A stretch of DNA of 64,000 bases, taken from NCBI RefSeq assembly GCF_029961155.1, contig NZ_JASBRH010000003.1:186001-250000 (forward strand), given 5' to 3'. This stretch comes from Pontibacterium granulatum. Its GTDB lineage: Bacteria > Pseudomonadota > Gammaproteobacteria > Pseudomonadales > Balneatricaceae. Under the pieces are notes generated by a model. That model did no database searches, was not told the DNA's origin, and saw nothing but the letters and a program-made list of their open reading frames with translations. Made by a program: the position numbers and the translations under genes. Position 1 is the stretch's first letter, and the number at the start of each line of letters is the position of its first letter. Shown here one piece after another: positions 35,176 to 43,669 of the stretch.

Positions 35176-37566
35176 TCAGGCATGGATGATGCCGTCCTCG
35201 TCCGTATAGGCTTCGCAGATAAACTTCGGTTTGAAGACCAGCACCCAGCTCGGCACCAGCAGCATCGCCGCCGCACCGTTAAGCAAGACCATCACGATCA
35301 GCAACAGGGCCGCATCGGACTGGAAGCGCAGGTCAGAAAGGATTACCCACATCACAATGCCGGCGATCAGGGTGATCGCGGTGAAGCTGATGGCGAGACC
35401 AGTGGTGCTGATGGCACGTTTCACCGCAGCGCTAATGTCTTTCAGCGCCACCATTTCGGTACGGATGCGGTCCATCATGTAGATGGAGTAGTCGATACCA
35501 ACCCCCACCCCTACAGCGATGATCGGTACGGTGTTGATATTGATGCCCATCTCGGTCACGCCCATATAGGCGTAGGTCAAGGTGGTGGCGAAGAGCATCG
35601 CCATAAACATCATGGTGCCCGCCATGAGGGACTGGTAGAAGAACATCACCATGGCGAAGATCAGGATGAATACCAGCGGCAGTACCCAAAGGTTGGTCTC
35701 GTAGGCCGCTTCGTTCATGGATGCCGTGACACCGATGGTGCCGCCCGCCAGACGGATGGTCAGCCCTTCCACATCGTTGCCGTGCTCTTCGATCCACTGC
35801 TTAGCCGTATGGATCGCGCGACGGATGGTCTCGCCCTGATGGTCCTTGTAGTAGAACACCAGGTTGGCGATACGCTCGTCGGTATCCACAAACTCCTTCA
35901 ATGCCCCCGGAATCGGACTGGACATCATGTAGGTGAACATCAGACCACCCACGTACATCTCGTCATTCGGGATCTGTGCCCAGCGCGGATCGTCGTTGTG
36001 CAGCAGCCGGTTCACCTGCTTCACCAGATCTGGAATGCCCTTAGCACCACCCACATCCGGATCGAGCAGCATATGTGCTTCCAGGTCGGCCAGCGCTTTC
36101 AGTACTTCAGGACGCTTGATGCCGCCCTTTTCGTCAGCCTCAGCCACAATGTAGAGCTCTTCCGAACCTGGAAAACTGTCGTTCACCGCCTTGGAGCTGA
36201 TGTTGTAGTCATGATCCTGATAGAGGATCGGGCTACCTGGCTCGGACTCACCGATCACTACCTTGGCGCTGAAGTACCAGCCCCCCGCCAGCAGGAAAGC
36301 TGCGACGAACAGTGCATTCTTCGCCGCGCGCTCGCCACTAATGATGCTCGCACAGGCGTAACCCACATTGCGGAAGATGTTGTGTTTAATGTCGTGCTGT
36401 TTCGGTTTTGGCAGGATCGACAGCAGCAGCGGTACGGCCAACAAGACAGTGATAATGATGGTCAGTGCCCACAGAGACGCGTAGTGCGCCAGCTTGGTGT
36501 TGAGCGGAATGGAACCGATGGCAATCAACAACAGACCGATGGCGTCGGAGACAACCCCCAGGCTGCCTGGGCGGAACAGGTTATCGAAGGTCAGACGTGC
36601 CGCCAGATGATGGTCAGAGTGGTCGTTCAGCTCCAGATAGTAACGCTCCACAATCTGGATACCGTGCGACATGGCGCGCGCCGAGATCAGAAACGGGATT
36701 ACCAGACCTAGTGGGTCCAGGTTGTAACCAAACAGAGAGATGATGCCGATCCCCCAGATGGAGGACACGATTACCGCGCCCAACGGGATCAGCACGCCGT
36801 AGGCCTTACGGAAATAGAACACCAGCAGCGAGATCATGATCAACGCGGTAAACAGAAAGATCTCGATGATCTGATCCAGGTACTGGTACGCCCAGCCCAC
36901 CAGCATCGGCTGACCGGTCACGTGGATCTTGATACCTGCGGCCGCTTCATCGGCACGCATCTGCTGGATCTCGTTGAAGGTCTTCTCGTAATCCAGCTGG
37001 CCTTCGTTGAGCTGCGCTTTCACCAGCGCCATTTTCATGTCCGGTGAAACCAGCGGACCGTATACGCGCGGATCGGCCACCACGTCATTGCGCAGCTGGG
37101 CCAGGGCCTCCGCATCCATCTCTTCACCTTGTGGATCATAATAGGACTTGGAGTTCACGTTGCCTTCCGGTGTCATCCATACCTTACGCGAGTTGCGGTG
37201 GGTAACACTGGCCACCAGGTTGTGGTTAATGCCCGGCAGGCTGTCCACCGCCATGGTGATGCGGTGGATCTTGGCCAACGCCTCGTTGCTGAAGATATCG
37301 CCCTCCTCCACCTCTACACCCACGATGATCACGTTGGCGCCACCGAAGGACTCCTTGATCTCGTTGTGCAGCTCGATATAGGGATGGCTCTGTGGCAACA
37401 GGTCCGCAAAGTCGGAGTACATCTTCACGCTGGGAATCTGGTACGCAAAGAACAGCGTGATCGCCAGAATCACACTCAGGATCAGTTTCGGGTGACGAAA
37501 CACCGACTCATCCAGGCTATGTAAAAAGTGTGTCGCCTTATGGGCGTCTGCGGATTTTTTATCCAT
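35176..37566 (-). CDS. MMPL/HAE3-type RND superfamily permease
   Basis: A 796-residue inner-membrane permease with two repeats, each of one helix, a large periplasmic domain (about 50-235 and 450-640) and five helices. The second half has the proton-relay motif of this superfamily, GVGVGIDYSIYMMDR (Asp-Tyr in the tenth helix). The matching place in the first half reads LISARAMSHGIQIVERY and has no Asp-Tyr pair, so the halves are functionally unequal. Members of this branch move lipids, sterol-like or other hydrophobic compounds rather than classical drugs, and no MFP or TolC gene is present. It lies 21 bp after the YCF48-like gene and belongs to the sigma-54-driven module. Confidence 0.87.
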   Translation of the reverse strand: MDKKSADAHKATHFLHSLDESVFRHPKLILSVILAITLFFAYQIPSVKMYSDFADLLPQSHPYIELHNEIKESFGGANVIIVGVEVEEGDIFSNEALAKIHRITMAVDSLPGINHNLVASVTHRNSRKVWMTPEGNVNSKSYYDPQGEEMDAEALAQLRNDVVADPRVYGPLVSPDMKMALVKAQLNEGQLDYEKTFNEIQQMRADEAAAGIKIHVTGQPMLVGWAYQYLDQIIEIFLFTALIMISLLVFYFRKAYGVLIPLGAVIVSSIWGIGIISLFGYNLDPLGLVIPFLISARAMSHGIQIVERYYLELNDHSDHHLAARLTFDNLFRPGSLGVVSDAIGLLLIAIGSIPLNTKLAHYASLWALTIIITVLLAVPLLLSILPKPKQHDIKHNIFRNVGYACASIISGERAAKNALFVAAFLLAGGWYFSAKVVIGESEPGSPILYQDHDYNISSKAVNDSFPGSEELYIVAEADEKGGIKRPEVLKALADLEAHMLLDPDVGGAKGIPDLVKQVNRLLHNDDPRWAQIPNDEMYVGGLMFTYMMSSPIPGALKEFVDTDERIANLVFYYKDHQGETIRRAIHTAKQWIEEHGNDVEGLTIRLAGGTIGVTASMNEAAYETNLWVLPLVFILIFAMVMFFYQSLMAGTMMFMAMLFATTLTYAYMGVTEMGININTVPIIAVGVGVGIDYSIYMMDRIRTEMVALKDISAAVKRAISTTGLAISFTAITLIAGIVMWVILSDLRFQSDAALLLIVMVLLNGAAAMLLVPSWVLVFKPKFICEAYTDEDGIIHA

Positions 37567-37587
37567 GATGGGTACAACCTGTTGTTG

Positions 37588-38601
37588 TTATTTGACGTCT
37601 ACAGTGAACAGCGAGCCCCAACCGCCAGCGACCAGCAGCTGCTTCTCACTCAGCGCCTGTGCATCACGCAGATACACCGGAATCTTCGGGGAGTCGATCT
37701 GCTTCCAGCCTTTGCCATTCAGCTCAAGTACGTTGCCGTGATCGCCGGTGACAAACAGGCGTTCGCCCAAGGCGTGGAAGCTGTAGAGAGGGGATTCGGT
37801 AGGGGTTTCCTGGCGCTGCCAGCTGACACCACCATCGGAGGTGTGCAGGATCTGACCACTCAAACCCGCGGCCCAACCTTCGTCGGCCGAGGTAAAGTAA
37901 ATCCCCTGCGGGTAGAAATCGTTTGGCATGAACTCGGGGGCAGACCAGGTCGTGCCGCCATCGGTACTTTTCACCACCAGCCCAAACTCACCGGCGATGA
38001 TCAGGGTGTTCTCATCGATGAACGTCACATCGGTCAGTTGGGCGTCTTCCTCCAGTGAGACCTCATTCCAACTATCACCCTTGTTGCGGGAGCTGATGAT
38101 GGTTGAGAAGCTGGCGGTTACCCACACACTGTTGTCTGGCCCACACGCCAGGGAGAGTGCGCTTTCCTGGGTCCCGGTGGCGGATGCACGCCAGTTGCTG
38201 CCGCGGCTATCGGCAAACCAGACCTGGCCATCCATGCCCAACGCAACAAAGCTTTGATCCGGGCAGGTTTCCACATCCACCAGGCTGGGCTGGGATGGGA
38301 TCCGTTGACGATTCCAGCTGAGGGTATCGAGAGGGCTGCTCAGCACAATACCATCACTGCCCACCGCCAGGACGGTGGAATCATTGGCTGCAACAGCCTG
38401 AAATTGATCGGTACGACGAACGGATTTGGCCAGCTCTTTATCCACCCCTTCCAGATTCAGAGGGGCTTCACAACCGGTTAGCGCCAACGGCAATAGCGCT
38501 GCGACCAGAGATCCTTTGACAGATTTTGCGCGGGAAGCGTGGGAGGTAACAACAGAACTGTCCACAGCCTCGACGCATGTTTTTTTAATTATTGACGTCA
38601 T
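37588..38601 (-). CDS. YCF48/BNR-repeat lipoprotein
   Basis: A 337-residue protein. A long N-terminal region ends in a hydrophobic stretch and lipobox LTGC (Cys44), so it is probably a lipoprotein. The rest is a seven-bladed beta-propeller of the YCF48/photosystem-II-stability-factor type: repeated Asp-box-like elements such as STDGGTTWS, SSRNKGDSWNEV and TSDGGVSWQRQ. Such propellers scaffold membrane complexes. It is the first gene of the module; its ATG lies about 48 bases from the predicted sigma-54 start site. The n-region before the lipobox is unusually long, but no alternative start is visible. Role in the transport complex is inferred from constant company with MMPL, DUF1302 and DUF1329 genes. 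Confidence 0.83.
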   Translation of the reverse strand: MTSIIKKTCVEAVDSSVVTSHASRAKSVKGSLVAALLPLALTGCEAPLNLEGVDKELAKSVRRTDQFQAVAANDSTVLAVGSDGIVLSSPLDTLSWNRQRIPSQPSLVDVETCPDQSFVALGMDGQVWFADSRGSNWRASATGTQESALSLACGPDNSVWVTASFSTIISSRNKGDSWNEVSLEEDAQLTDVTFIDENTLIIAGEFGLVVKSTDGGTTWSAPEFMPNDFYPQGIYFTSADEGWAAGLSGQILHTSDGGVSWQRQETPTESPLYSFHALGERLFVTGDHGNVLELNGKGWKQIDSPKIPVYLRDAQALSEKQLLVAGGWGSLFTVDVK

Positions 38602-38659
38602 CGCTTACTTCACCAAAAGTCTTGAATTGGGTGTAAAAACACCGTCTCAAGAAGGTGTG

Positions 38660-38675
38660 AGCAACGGGCGTGCCA
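38660..38675 (-). promoter_or_regulatory. Sigma-54 promoter of the YCF48-RND-DUF1302-DUF1329 operon
   Basis: On the minus strand: TGGCAC, five bases (GCCCG), TTGCT, a full match to the -24/-12 consensus. The predicted start (about 38649) gives a 48-nt leader before the YCF48-like gene. The hexamer, spacing and TTGCT are identical to those of the promoter ahead of dmpK. Confidence 0.85.
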
Positions 38676-38852
38676 GTTTCTTAGATTTCTTGAAATCCTT
38701 TACCGTACCCGGCTACAGGCCAGTCTTCACGGGCTTTGCAGCGCGACAGCGAATTATCAGAAAAAACCTAGAGGAATCGCGAATGGGATATTCCTCATTA
38801 TTCGCTCAATGAGATTTAATGATTTCATCAAGCAAATCGTTTAAGCCTTAAC

Positions 38853-38890
38853 CAAATCATCAACCGGTAAAGCTATTGAGCAAATCATTA
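38853..38890. promoter_or_regulatory. DmpR-like upstream activating sites of the transporter operon
   Basis: CAAATCATCAA (38853-38863) is the exact reverse complement of 11 bases of the upstream site at 53350-53360. TTGAGCAAATCATTA (38876-38890) matches the dmpK site TTGAGCAACTCATCA in 13 of 15 positions. This second motif lies about 201 bp above the sigma-54 promoter, against 208 bp at dmpK. The rest of the 38602-38937 gap holds no gene. Confidence 0.6.
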
Positions 38891-38937
38891 AAAATATGAC
38901 GAACCTTGATGATGGATATGACTCATGCCGTACCACG

Positions 38938-39837
38938 TCATCGCCAAGGTGGACTAGGGGTGAACTGCTCCAGCAGATAATCGACAAATACACGGACTTT
39001 TGCTGGCAGGTGACGACGGTGGGCATACAATAGGTGGATCTGCTGCTTATCGATTTCATACTCCTGCAGCAACGGTATCAAGCGCCCCGATGCGATCGCC
39101 TCCCCCACCATAAAGCTGGATAACCGGACGATACCCCCGCCCAGCAACGCATACTCATACAGTGCCTCGACGTTATCCGTCACAAAGCCTTGGCTGACCT
39201 CCACCAGCTCACTTTGCCCGTCACGAAAGAATCGCCAACGGTTAAACGCCTCATTAGTCGACACGCGTAGGCATTGATGCTGCTCCAGTTCGGTTGGCGT
39301 CCGGGGTTTGCCAAAACGTTCTATATAGTCGGGGCTGGCACAGACCAGTCGCTGACTCTCCCCCAACTTACGGGCAACCAGACTGGTATCTTCCAACTCC
39401 CCTAAGCGGATCGCCACATCGATCCGCTCGCCGATGAGATCCACGGAAAACCCGCTGAGCTGCAACTCGATCTCTATCTCCGGATACCGGCTCTTGAATC
39501 CGGGCAACAGGGGCAGCAACTGCTGCCGGGCAAACCCAGGGGAGCTGTTGATACGCAAGATCCCCTTGGGTATCTGACCAAAACCACTCAGCGCATCTTC
39601 CGCCGCTTCCACATCCTGCAGAATATCCAGGCAGCGCTGATAATAAACCTGCCCGCCTTCGGTCAGGCTCAAGGTGCGGGTGGTACGGTTCAGCAACCGA
39701 ACCCCCAAGCGGGATTCCATCCGCGAGATCAGTTTGCTCACCGCCGACGGCGAAAGTTCAAGCTCACGACCCGCCGCTGAGAAGCTGCCCGACTTCACTG
39801 CTGCCACAAACACCTGCATCTCACTCAGTTTATCCAC
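38938..39837 (-). CDS. LysR-family transcriptional regulator
   Basis: A 299-residue regulator. The N-terminal winged helix-turn-helix (about 1-60) contains SGSFSAAGRELELSPSAVSKLISRMESRLGVRLLNRTTR, and a substrate-binding domain (about 90-295) has PEIEIELQLSGFSVDLIGERIDVAIRLGEL, typical of the CrgA/AaeR-like group. The GTG at 39837 gives MDKLSEMQVF, the usual beginning; GTGs at 39840 and 39846 are alternatives, and GGAG is upstream. It is divergent from an HCCA-isomerase-like gene, with a perfect palindrome just before the start, so control of itself and of the divergent pair is likely. Confidence 0.88.
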   Translation of the reverse strand: MDKLSEMQVFVAAVKSGSFSAAGRELELSPSAVSKLISRMESRLGVRLLNRTTRTLSLTEGGQVYYQRCLDILQDVEAAEDALSGFGQIPKGILRINSSPGFARQQLLPLLPGFKSRYPEIEIELQLSGFSVDLIGERIDVAIRLGELEDTSLVARKLGESQRLVCASPDYIERFGKPRTPTELEQHQCLRVSTNEAFNRWRFFRDGQSELVEVSQGFVTDNVEALYEYALLGGGIVRLSSFMVGEAIASGRLIPLLQEYEIDKQQIHLLYAHRRHLPAKVRVFVDYLLEQFTPSPPWR

Positions 39838-39856
39838 CACAACCACTCCAGCCCCA

Positions 39857-39877
39857 CCTGTGAATACAATTCACAGG
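39857..39877. promoter_or_regulatory. Candidate LysR operator between the regulator and the isomerase gene
   Basis: A perfect inverted repeat: CCTGTGAAT, three bases ACA, ATTCACAGG. It contains the T-N11-A type symmetry of LysR sites and lies 20 bp from the regulator's start codon, in its leader or promoter. Confidence 0.6.
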
Positions 39878-40031
39878 TTATATGACAGTTTTGATATTTA
39901 TCGAAAAATAGCACAAGCGTTACGCTAAGAGCTATCCACTCTGTGGCAACTGCCCACGGATGCCATTCCAGGTATCCGGCCCCCATTGCCGGATACCTGT
40001 CTTTTTCCTCCCAACCACAGGAGAACGGACG

Positions 40032-40625
40032 ATGACTCAACCTGTCGACGTCAAACTCTTTTTCAATTTCCGCAGCCCTTACTGGTACCTGGCCAGCAAA
40101 ACACTCTGGCCGGTGGTAGACGATTTCAACACCAACTTGCTCTGGCGTCCTGTCGGCAGCTGGGATCTGCGCTCACCACCGGACCGGGCGAAAGCCAAGA
40201 TGCCACTGGCCCGTCAGGATATCGCCCGCTTCGCCAAACGTATGGGCATTCCACTGACACCACCACCAGCCACCACCGATCCAACACTCGCGGGTATCGG
40301 CTCACTTTTTGCCGAAGAACAAGGCATGCTGCGCCCTTACATCGTCGAAGTGATGCGACAGGAATGGGCACATGGCAGGGATATCGGTGAGATCGATGTG
40401 TTACTTGAAGTAGCCGAAGAGATTAGTCTTAATGGCCAGGAGTTTGCGGCTTCGCTGGATTCCGCTGATTACCGGGCACAGCTACAGAAAAACGCTGAAG
40501 AAGCAGCTGAGTTGGGTGTCATCGGAGTGCCCACCTTTGTGATCGGAGACCAGATCTTCTGGGGACAGGACCGTATCGACTTTGTGCTGGATGAGCTACG
40601 CGAACTGCGTGCGACCCGCGCCTGA
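40032..40625 (+). CDS. 2-hydroxychromene-2-carboxylate isomerase-like (kappa-GST fold) protein
   Basis: A 197-residue thioredoxin/DsbA-fold protein of the kappa-class GST/HCCA isomerase family. The N-terminal FNFRSPYWYLAS carries the active-site Ser15 in the S-P-Y context that binds glutathione, and GVIGVPTFVIGDQIFWGQDRIDFV is the conserved cis-Pro and C-terminal block. Characterised members isomerise hydroxychromene carboxylates in naphthalene breakdown using glutathione; the substrate here is not evident because no naphthalene genes are present. ATG at 40032 is preceded by GGAG. A GST gene follows after 38 bp and the LysR gene is divergent. Confidence 0.84.
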   Translation: MTQPVDVKLFFNFRSPYWYLASKTLWPVVDDFNTNLLWRPVGSWDLRSPPDRAKAKMPLARQDIARFAKRMGIPLTPPPATTDPTLAGIGSLFAEEQGMLRPYIVEVMRQEWAHGRDIGEIDVLLEVAEEISLNGQEFAASLDSADYRAQLQKNAEEAAELGVIGVPTFVIGDQIFWGQDRIDFVLDELRELRATRA

Positions 40626-40663
40626 TCCCATTCCCTCCATAAAAAGCCAGTAGGAGTCTCTCC

Positions 40664-41278
40664 ATGTCTAACCTCCGTCTGTACGATAAACCGGAATGCC
40701 CGTTCTGCTGGAAGATACGCCTTGCTCTCTTCGAACTGGGAGTAGATATCGAGCGGATAGACTCCGCCGATCCAGCCACACGCGCACAATGGCAGGCCCT
40801 CACACCCCGCAAGACCGTGCCGGTATTAGTCCGGGATGAACGGGTGATCTACGAATCCAACGTCATCCTCGAGTATCTGCAGGATTTGACAGGACAGCTG
40901 TTACCCAAAGCGCCGGACGCTCGTGCGCAGGCGCGCCTGATCAACGCATACAGCGACGGTGTGATTGGCACAGGGTTGCGGGAGGTGATCTTTGAGAAAC
41001 GGGGCAATCCACAAGCACACTGGAATATGGAACGTATCAAGCGCGGCAGCACTCAGTTTGAAGCTGCGCTTGGTTATCTAGCCGATCAGCTTGGGGATAA
41101 AACGTTTTTTACAGACAGCTATTCATTACCTGAATGTGCGCTGACAGCGCGCTTTGGGCTGGCGGAAGCGTATGGCGTGGAGATTCCTGAGCGTTTTGAA
41201 AATCTTCGGGCGTGGTTTAGCCAGATGAAGGCACGAGAGAGTTATCCGGCCACGGCACCGAAGCATTCGATCAACTGA
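40664..41278 (+). CDS. Glutathione S-transferase-like protein
   Basis: A 204-residue GST. The thioredoxin-like N-terminal domain (about 1-78) has a CPFC motif at 12-15 (ECPFCWKIRLAL), the cis-Pro in TVPVLV and the glutathione-binding ESNVILEYL. An all-helical C-terminal domain follows. A cysteine in this position suggests a beta/omega-type GST doing thiol transfer or glutathione-lyase chemistry rather than classical conjugation. It is probably cotranscribed with the kappa-fold gene. Together they may deal with quinones or electrophilic aromatic intermediates arising near the phenol pathway; this is inference from context. Confidence 0.85.
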   Translation: MSNLRLYDKPECPFCWKIRLALFELGVDIERIDSADPATRAQWQALTPRKTVPVLVRDERVIYESNVILEYLQDLTGQLLPKAPDARAQARLINAYSDGVIGTGLREVIFEKRGNPQAHWNMERIKRGSTQFEAALGYLADQLGDKTFFTDSYSLPECALTARFGLAEAYGVEIPERFENLRAWFSQMKARESYPATAPKHSIN

Positions 41279-41368
41279 TACGTCATCCCAATTGACGGAT
41301 CCGTCCGACAGAGGGATAGATCAGCTCAATCCCCTTCATCATTCAGAGCAGCAGCCCAATTAAGAGAT

Positions 41369-41392
41369 AAAAAAGGGGACCGACAGGTCCCC
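41369..41392 (-). terminator. Terminator of the phenol operon
   Basis: Read leftwards: GGGGACC, loop TGTC, GGTCCCC, then TTTTTT. It is located just after the last gene, dmpI. Confidence 0.88.
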
Positions 41393-41425
41393 AAAGTAGA
41401 GTGCGCTAATTCCTTAATATCCCAC

Positions 41426-41617
41426 CTATCGCCCCAGCTTCTGTGCCGATTGTCCTGCGATCCCAAAATGCTGTTTAGGCATCTCGTTAATCAGGATACG
41501 GACACTTTCTGGCGGTGCATCCAGAGCCTGGACAATCGCAGCGGTCACTGCCTCGATCAGCGCTTCTTTCTGCTCATTCGAGCGACCTTCCATCATATTG
41601 ATCTGTGCGATTGGCAT
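41426..41617 (-). CDS. dmpI: 4-oxalocrotonate tautomerase
   Basis: A 63-codon 4-OT. The mature protein starts with the catalytic N-terminal proline after Met removal (PIAQINMMEGRSNEQKEALI) and keeps the Arg-containing segment SVRILINEM and KQHFGI. It converts the enol to the keto form of 4-oxalocrotonate in the dehydrogenase branch of catechol meta-cleavage. The start is ATG at 41617 with GGAG seven bases upstream; the in-frame extension to 41662 would bury Pro1 and falls inside a repeat. It is the last gene of the operon, separated from dmpH by a REP-like element. Confidence 0.93.
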   Translation of the reverse strand: MPIAQINMMEGRSNEQKEALIEAVTAAIVQALDAPPESVRILINEMPKQHFGIAGQSAQKLGR

Positions 41618-41634
41618 AATGTTTCTCCACATTT

Positions 41635-41698
41635 GTAGCAGCCCGCTCCGAGGGCGACACAAACTTTGAAAAATGTCGCGGTCGGAGTCCGCTGCTAC
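41635..41698. repeat. Family C REP-like palindrome between dmpH and dmpI
   Basis: GTAGCAGCCCGCTCCGAGGG on the left faces GTCGGAGTCCGCTGCTAC on the right, with GCGACA/TGTCGC inside. It is resident inside an operon, 8 bp from the dmpH stop and 17 bp from the dmpI start. Confidence 0.8.
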
Positions 41699-41706
41699 AG
41701 GTCAGA

Positions 41707-42513
41707 TTAAACGAACTTACCGCTGATGGTGCCCAGATCCTGGTAGCGAACGCAGAAGGAATCCCCCTTGTTCACCTGCACCGCTGCGGTGATCGCACCG
41801 ATCATGATGAAGGAGCCCGCTGGCAGTTCTTCGCCACGCTCACCCAGCATGTTCGCCAGCATCGCCACAGACGCCGCTGGATGGCCCAGTACAGCCGCAC
41901 CGGCGCCGACTTCCACTACTTCACCGTTCACTTCCATCACTACACCCAGATTCTTCAGGTCCAGGTCGGCCACGTCGGCCATGCGGCCACCGGTCACAAA
42001 GCGAGAGGAGGAAGAGTTATCCGCAATCACACTTTTCAGGTCGAATTTGAAGTCCTTGTAGCGGGAGTCGATCACTTCCACCGCCGGCATTACGAAGTCG
42101 GTCGCACGCAGGACGTCGCCAATATGTACACCCGGGCCTTTCAGCGGTGCCTTGGTCACAAATGCCAGTTCCGCTTCGATCTTCGGGTGGATTAGTTCAT
42201 CGTGTTTGATCTCGCCACCTTCCGGCACGGAAAAGTAATCCGCCAGGAAACCGTAGCACGGGTGCTCAACGCCCATCTGGGACATCTTCGCCCAGGAGGT
42301 CAGGCCCATCTTCATGCCAACGATCTTATTGCCGCGCGCTTCTTTACGGCGGCGGATCTCCCACTGGATATCGAACGCATCTTCGTAAGTCATATCCGGA
42401 AAGTCGTCAGTGATCTTGGTGATCTCGTACGCTTCCAGTTCGGCGTTTTCACAGTGGATCGCCAGTTCTTCGATTTGTGCTTTGGTCAGCCTATTGCCTT
42501 TAAAATCGGTCAT
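41707..42513 (-). CDS. dmpH: 4-oxalocrotonate decarboxylase
   Basis: A 268-residue Mg-dependent decarboxylase converting 4-oxalocrotonate to 2-hydroxypenta-2,4-dienoate plus CO2. It aligns along its length with DmpH/XylI: WEIRRRKEARGNKIVGMKMGLTSWAK, HPKIEAELAFVTKAPLKGPG, VEVIDSRYKDFKFDL, and GAGAAVLGHPAASVAMLAN. The family forms a complex with the hydratase DmpE, whose sequence it resembles. The start ATG shares its A with the dmpG stop codon (TAATG), indicating translational coupling. Confidence 0.95.
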   Translation of the reverse strand: MTDFKGNRLTKAQIEELAIHCENAELEAYEITKITDDFPDMTYEDAFDIQWEIRRRKEARGNKIVGMKMGLTSWAKMSQMGVEHPCYGFLADYFSVPEGGEIKHDELIHPKIEAELAFVTKAPLKGPGVHIGDVLRATDFVMPAVEVIDSRYKDFKFDLKSVIADNSSSSRFVTGGRMADVADLDLKNLGVVMEVNGEVVEVGAGAAVLGHPAASVAMLANMLGERGEELPAGSFIMIGAITAAVQVNKGDSFCVRYQDLGTISGKFV

Positions 42514-43541
42514 TAGATCAGCCCTTTCTCTTTAGCCATGGTCAATGCCAGATCTTCAATCATGTCTTCCTGACCGCCCACGGTGCCGCGACGACCCAGC
42601 TCAACCAGCAGGTCACGCGCCTGGATACCGTATTTAGCTTCCGCACGCTTGGCGAACAGCAGGAAGGAGGAGTACACACCCGCATAACCCAGCGTCAGGG
42701 CATCACGGTCTACACGGATCGGTTGATCCATCAGTGGAACAACGCGGTCTTCCGCCACATCCATGATCTTGTACAGGTCGATACCGTGGTCTGCGCCCAT
42801 GCGCTCCAGTACGGCCACGAATACTTCCAGAGGGGTGTTACCCGCACCAGCACCCAAGCCTGCTACAGAACCGTCAATACGTACTGCACCGGCGTCAACC
42901 GCTGCCAGGGAGTTGGCGATCGCCATGCCCATGTTGTGGTGTCCGTGGAAGCCGATCTCGGTGGTTGGGTTCAGCTCGGCACGCAGCAGACCGATCTTCT
43001 CGCTCACTTCATCCGGCAGCATGTAACCGGCGGAGTCGGTGCAATAGATACAGTTGGCACCGTAGGACTCCATCAGCTTCGCCTGCTCCAGGATCTTCTC
43101 CGGGGAGGCCATGTGGGCCATCATCAGGAAGCCCACGGTGTCCATCTCCAGCTTCGCCGCCAGGCCGATATGCTGTTCGGAGACGTCCGCTTCGGTACAG
43201 TGGGTCGCCACACGGATGGTGCTAACGCCCAGATCTTTAGCCATACGCAAGTGATCGACGGTACCGATACCCGGCAGCAGCAGCGCAGACACCTTGGCGT
43301 TTTTCATCTTGGGCACAACTGCGCCGAGGTACTCCTCATCGGAGTGGGCTGGGAAGCCGTAGTTGACGGAAGTACCGCCCAGACCGTCACCGTGGGTGAC
43401 TTCGATCAGAGGCATGCCTGCTTCATCCAGACCGGTGGCGATATCCACCATCTGGTCCACTGTGATCTGGTGACGCTTGGCGTGCATGCCGTCACGCAGG
43501 CTCATGTCGTGGAGTACTACTTTTTTGTCTTTCAAATTCAT
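42513..43541 (-). CDS. dmpG: 4-hydroxy-2-oxovalerate aldolase
   Basis: A 342-residue class II aldolase cleaving 4-hydroxy-2-oxovalerate to pyruvate and acetaldehyde. The opening [16 protein letters not shown] provides the metal and substrate Asp/Arg/His residues. [22 protein letters not shown] holds the two metal-binding histidines. [25 protein letters not shown] is also conserved. It forms a channelling complex with the acylating dehydrogenase DmpF encoded just upstream. Standard length; it overlaps dmpH by one base. Confidence 0.96.
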   Translation of the reverse strand: MNLKDKKVVLHDMSLRDGMHAKRHQITVDQMVDIATGLDEAGMPLIEVTHGDGLGGTSVNYGFPAHSDEEYLGAVVPKMKNAKVSALLLPGIGTVDHLRMAKDLGVSTIRVATHCTEADVSEQHIGLAAKLEMDTVGFLMMAHMASPEKILEQAKLMESYGANCIYCTDSAGYMLPDEVSEKIGLLRAELNPTTEIGFHGHHNMGMAIANSLAAVDAGAVRIDGSVAGLGAGAGNTPLEVFVAVLERMGADHGIDLYKIMDVAEDRVVPLMDQPIRVDRDALTLGYAGVYSSFLLFAKRAEAKYGIQARDLLVELGRRGTVGGQEDMIEDLALTMAKEKGLI

Positions 43542-43568
43542 CGTTAAACCCTCGATGTTCCCGTAAAT

Positions 43569-43620
43569 GCCGCGGTTGGAGCCCGCTGCTACACTGGTTT
43601 CTCGCTCTGTAGCAGCCTGC
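43569..43620. repeat. Family C REP-like element between dmpF and dmpG
   Basis: GCGGTTGGAGCCCGCTGCTAC (43572-43592) is nearly the same as the right half of the 41635-41698 element, and GTAGCAGCCTGC (43609-43620) faces it. The right arm continues degenerately toward the dmpF stop. Confidence 0.7.
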
Positions 43621-43669
43621 TTTTATGCCCTTTAGGGGGCTGAGTGGCGACGTCTCGGGAAATGCATTC

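Noticed and set aside
35182-36711. 509-codon frame opposite the RND permease gene
   Set aside because: His/Gln/Arg-rich shadow of a hydrophobic membrane protein, without start signals.
40032-40625. Reading the kappa-fold gene as evidence for a naphthalene pathway
   Set aside because: No ring-hydroxylating dioxygenase or other naphthalene genes are present in the window; the family has wider roles.
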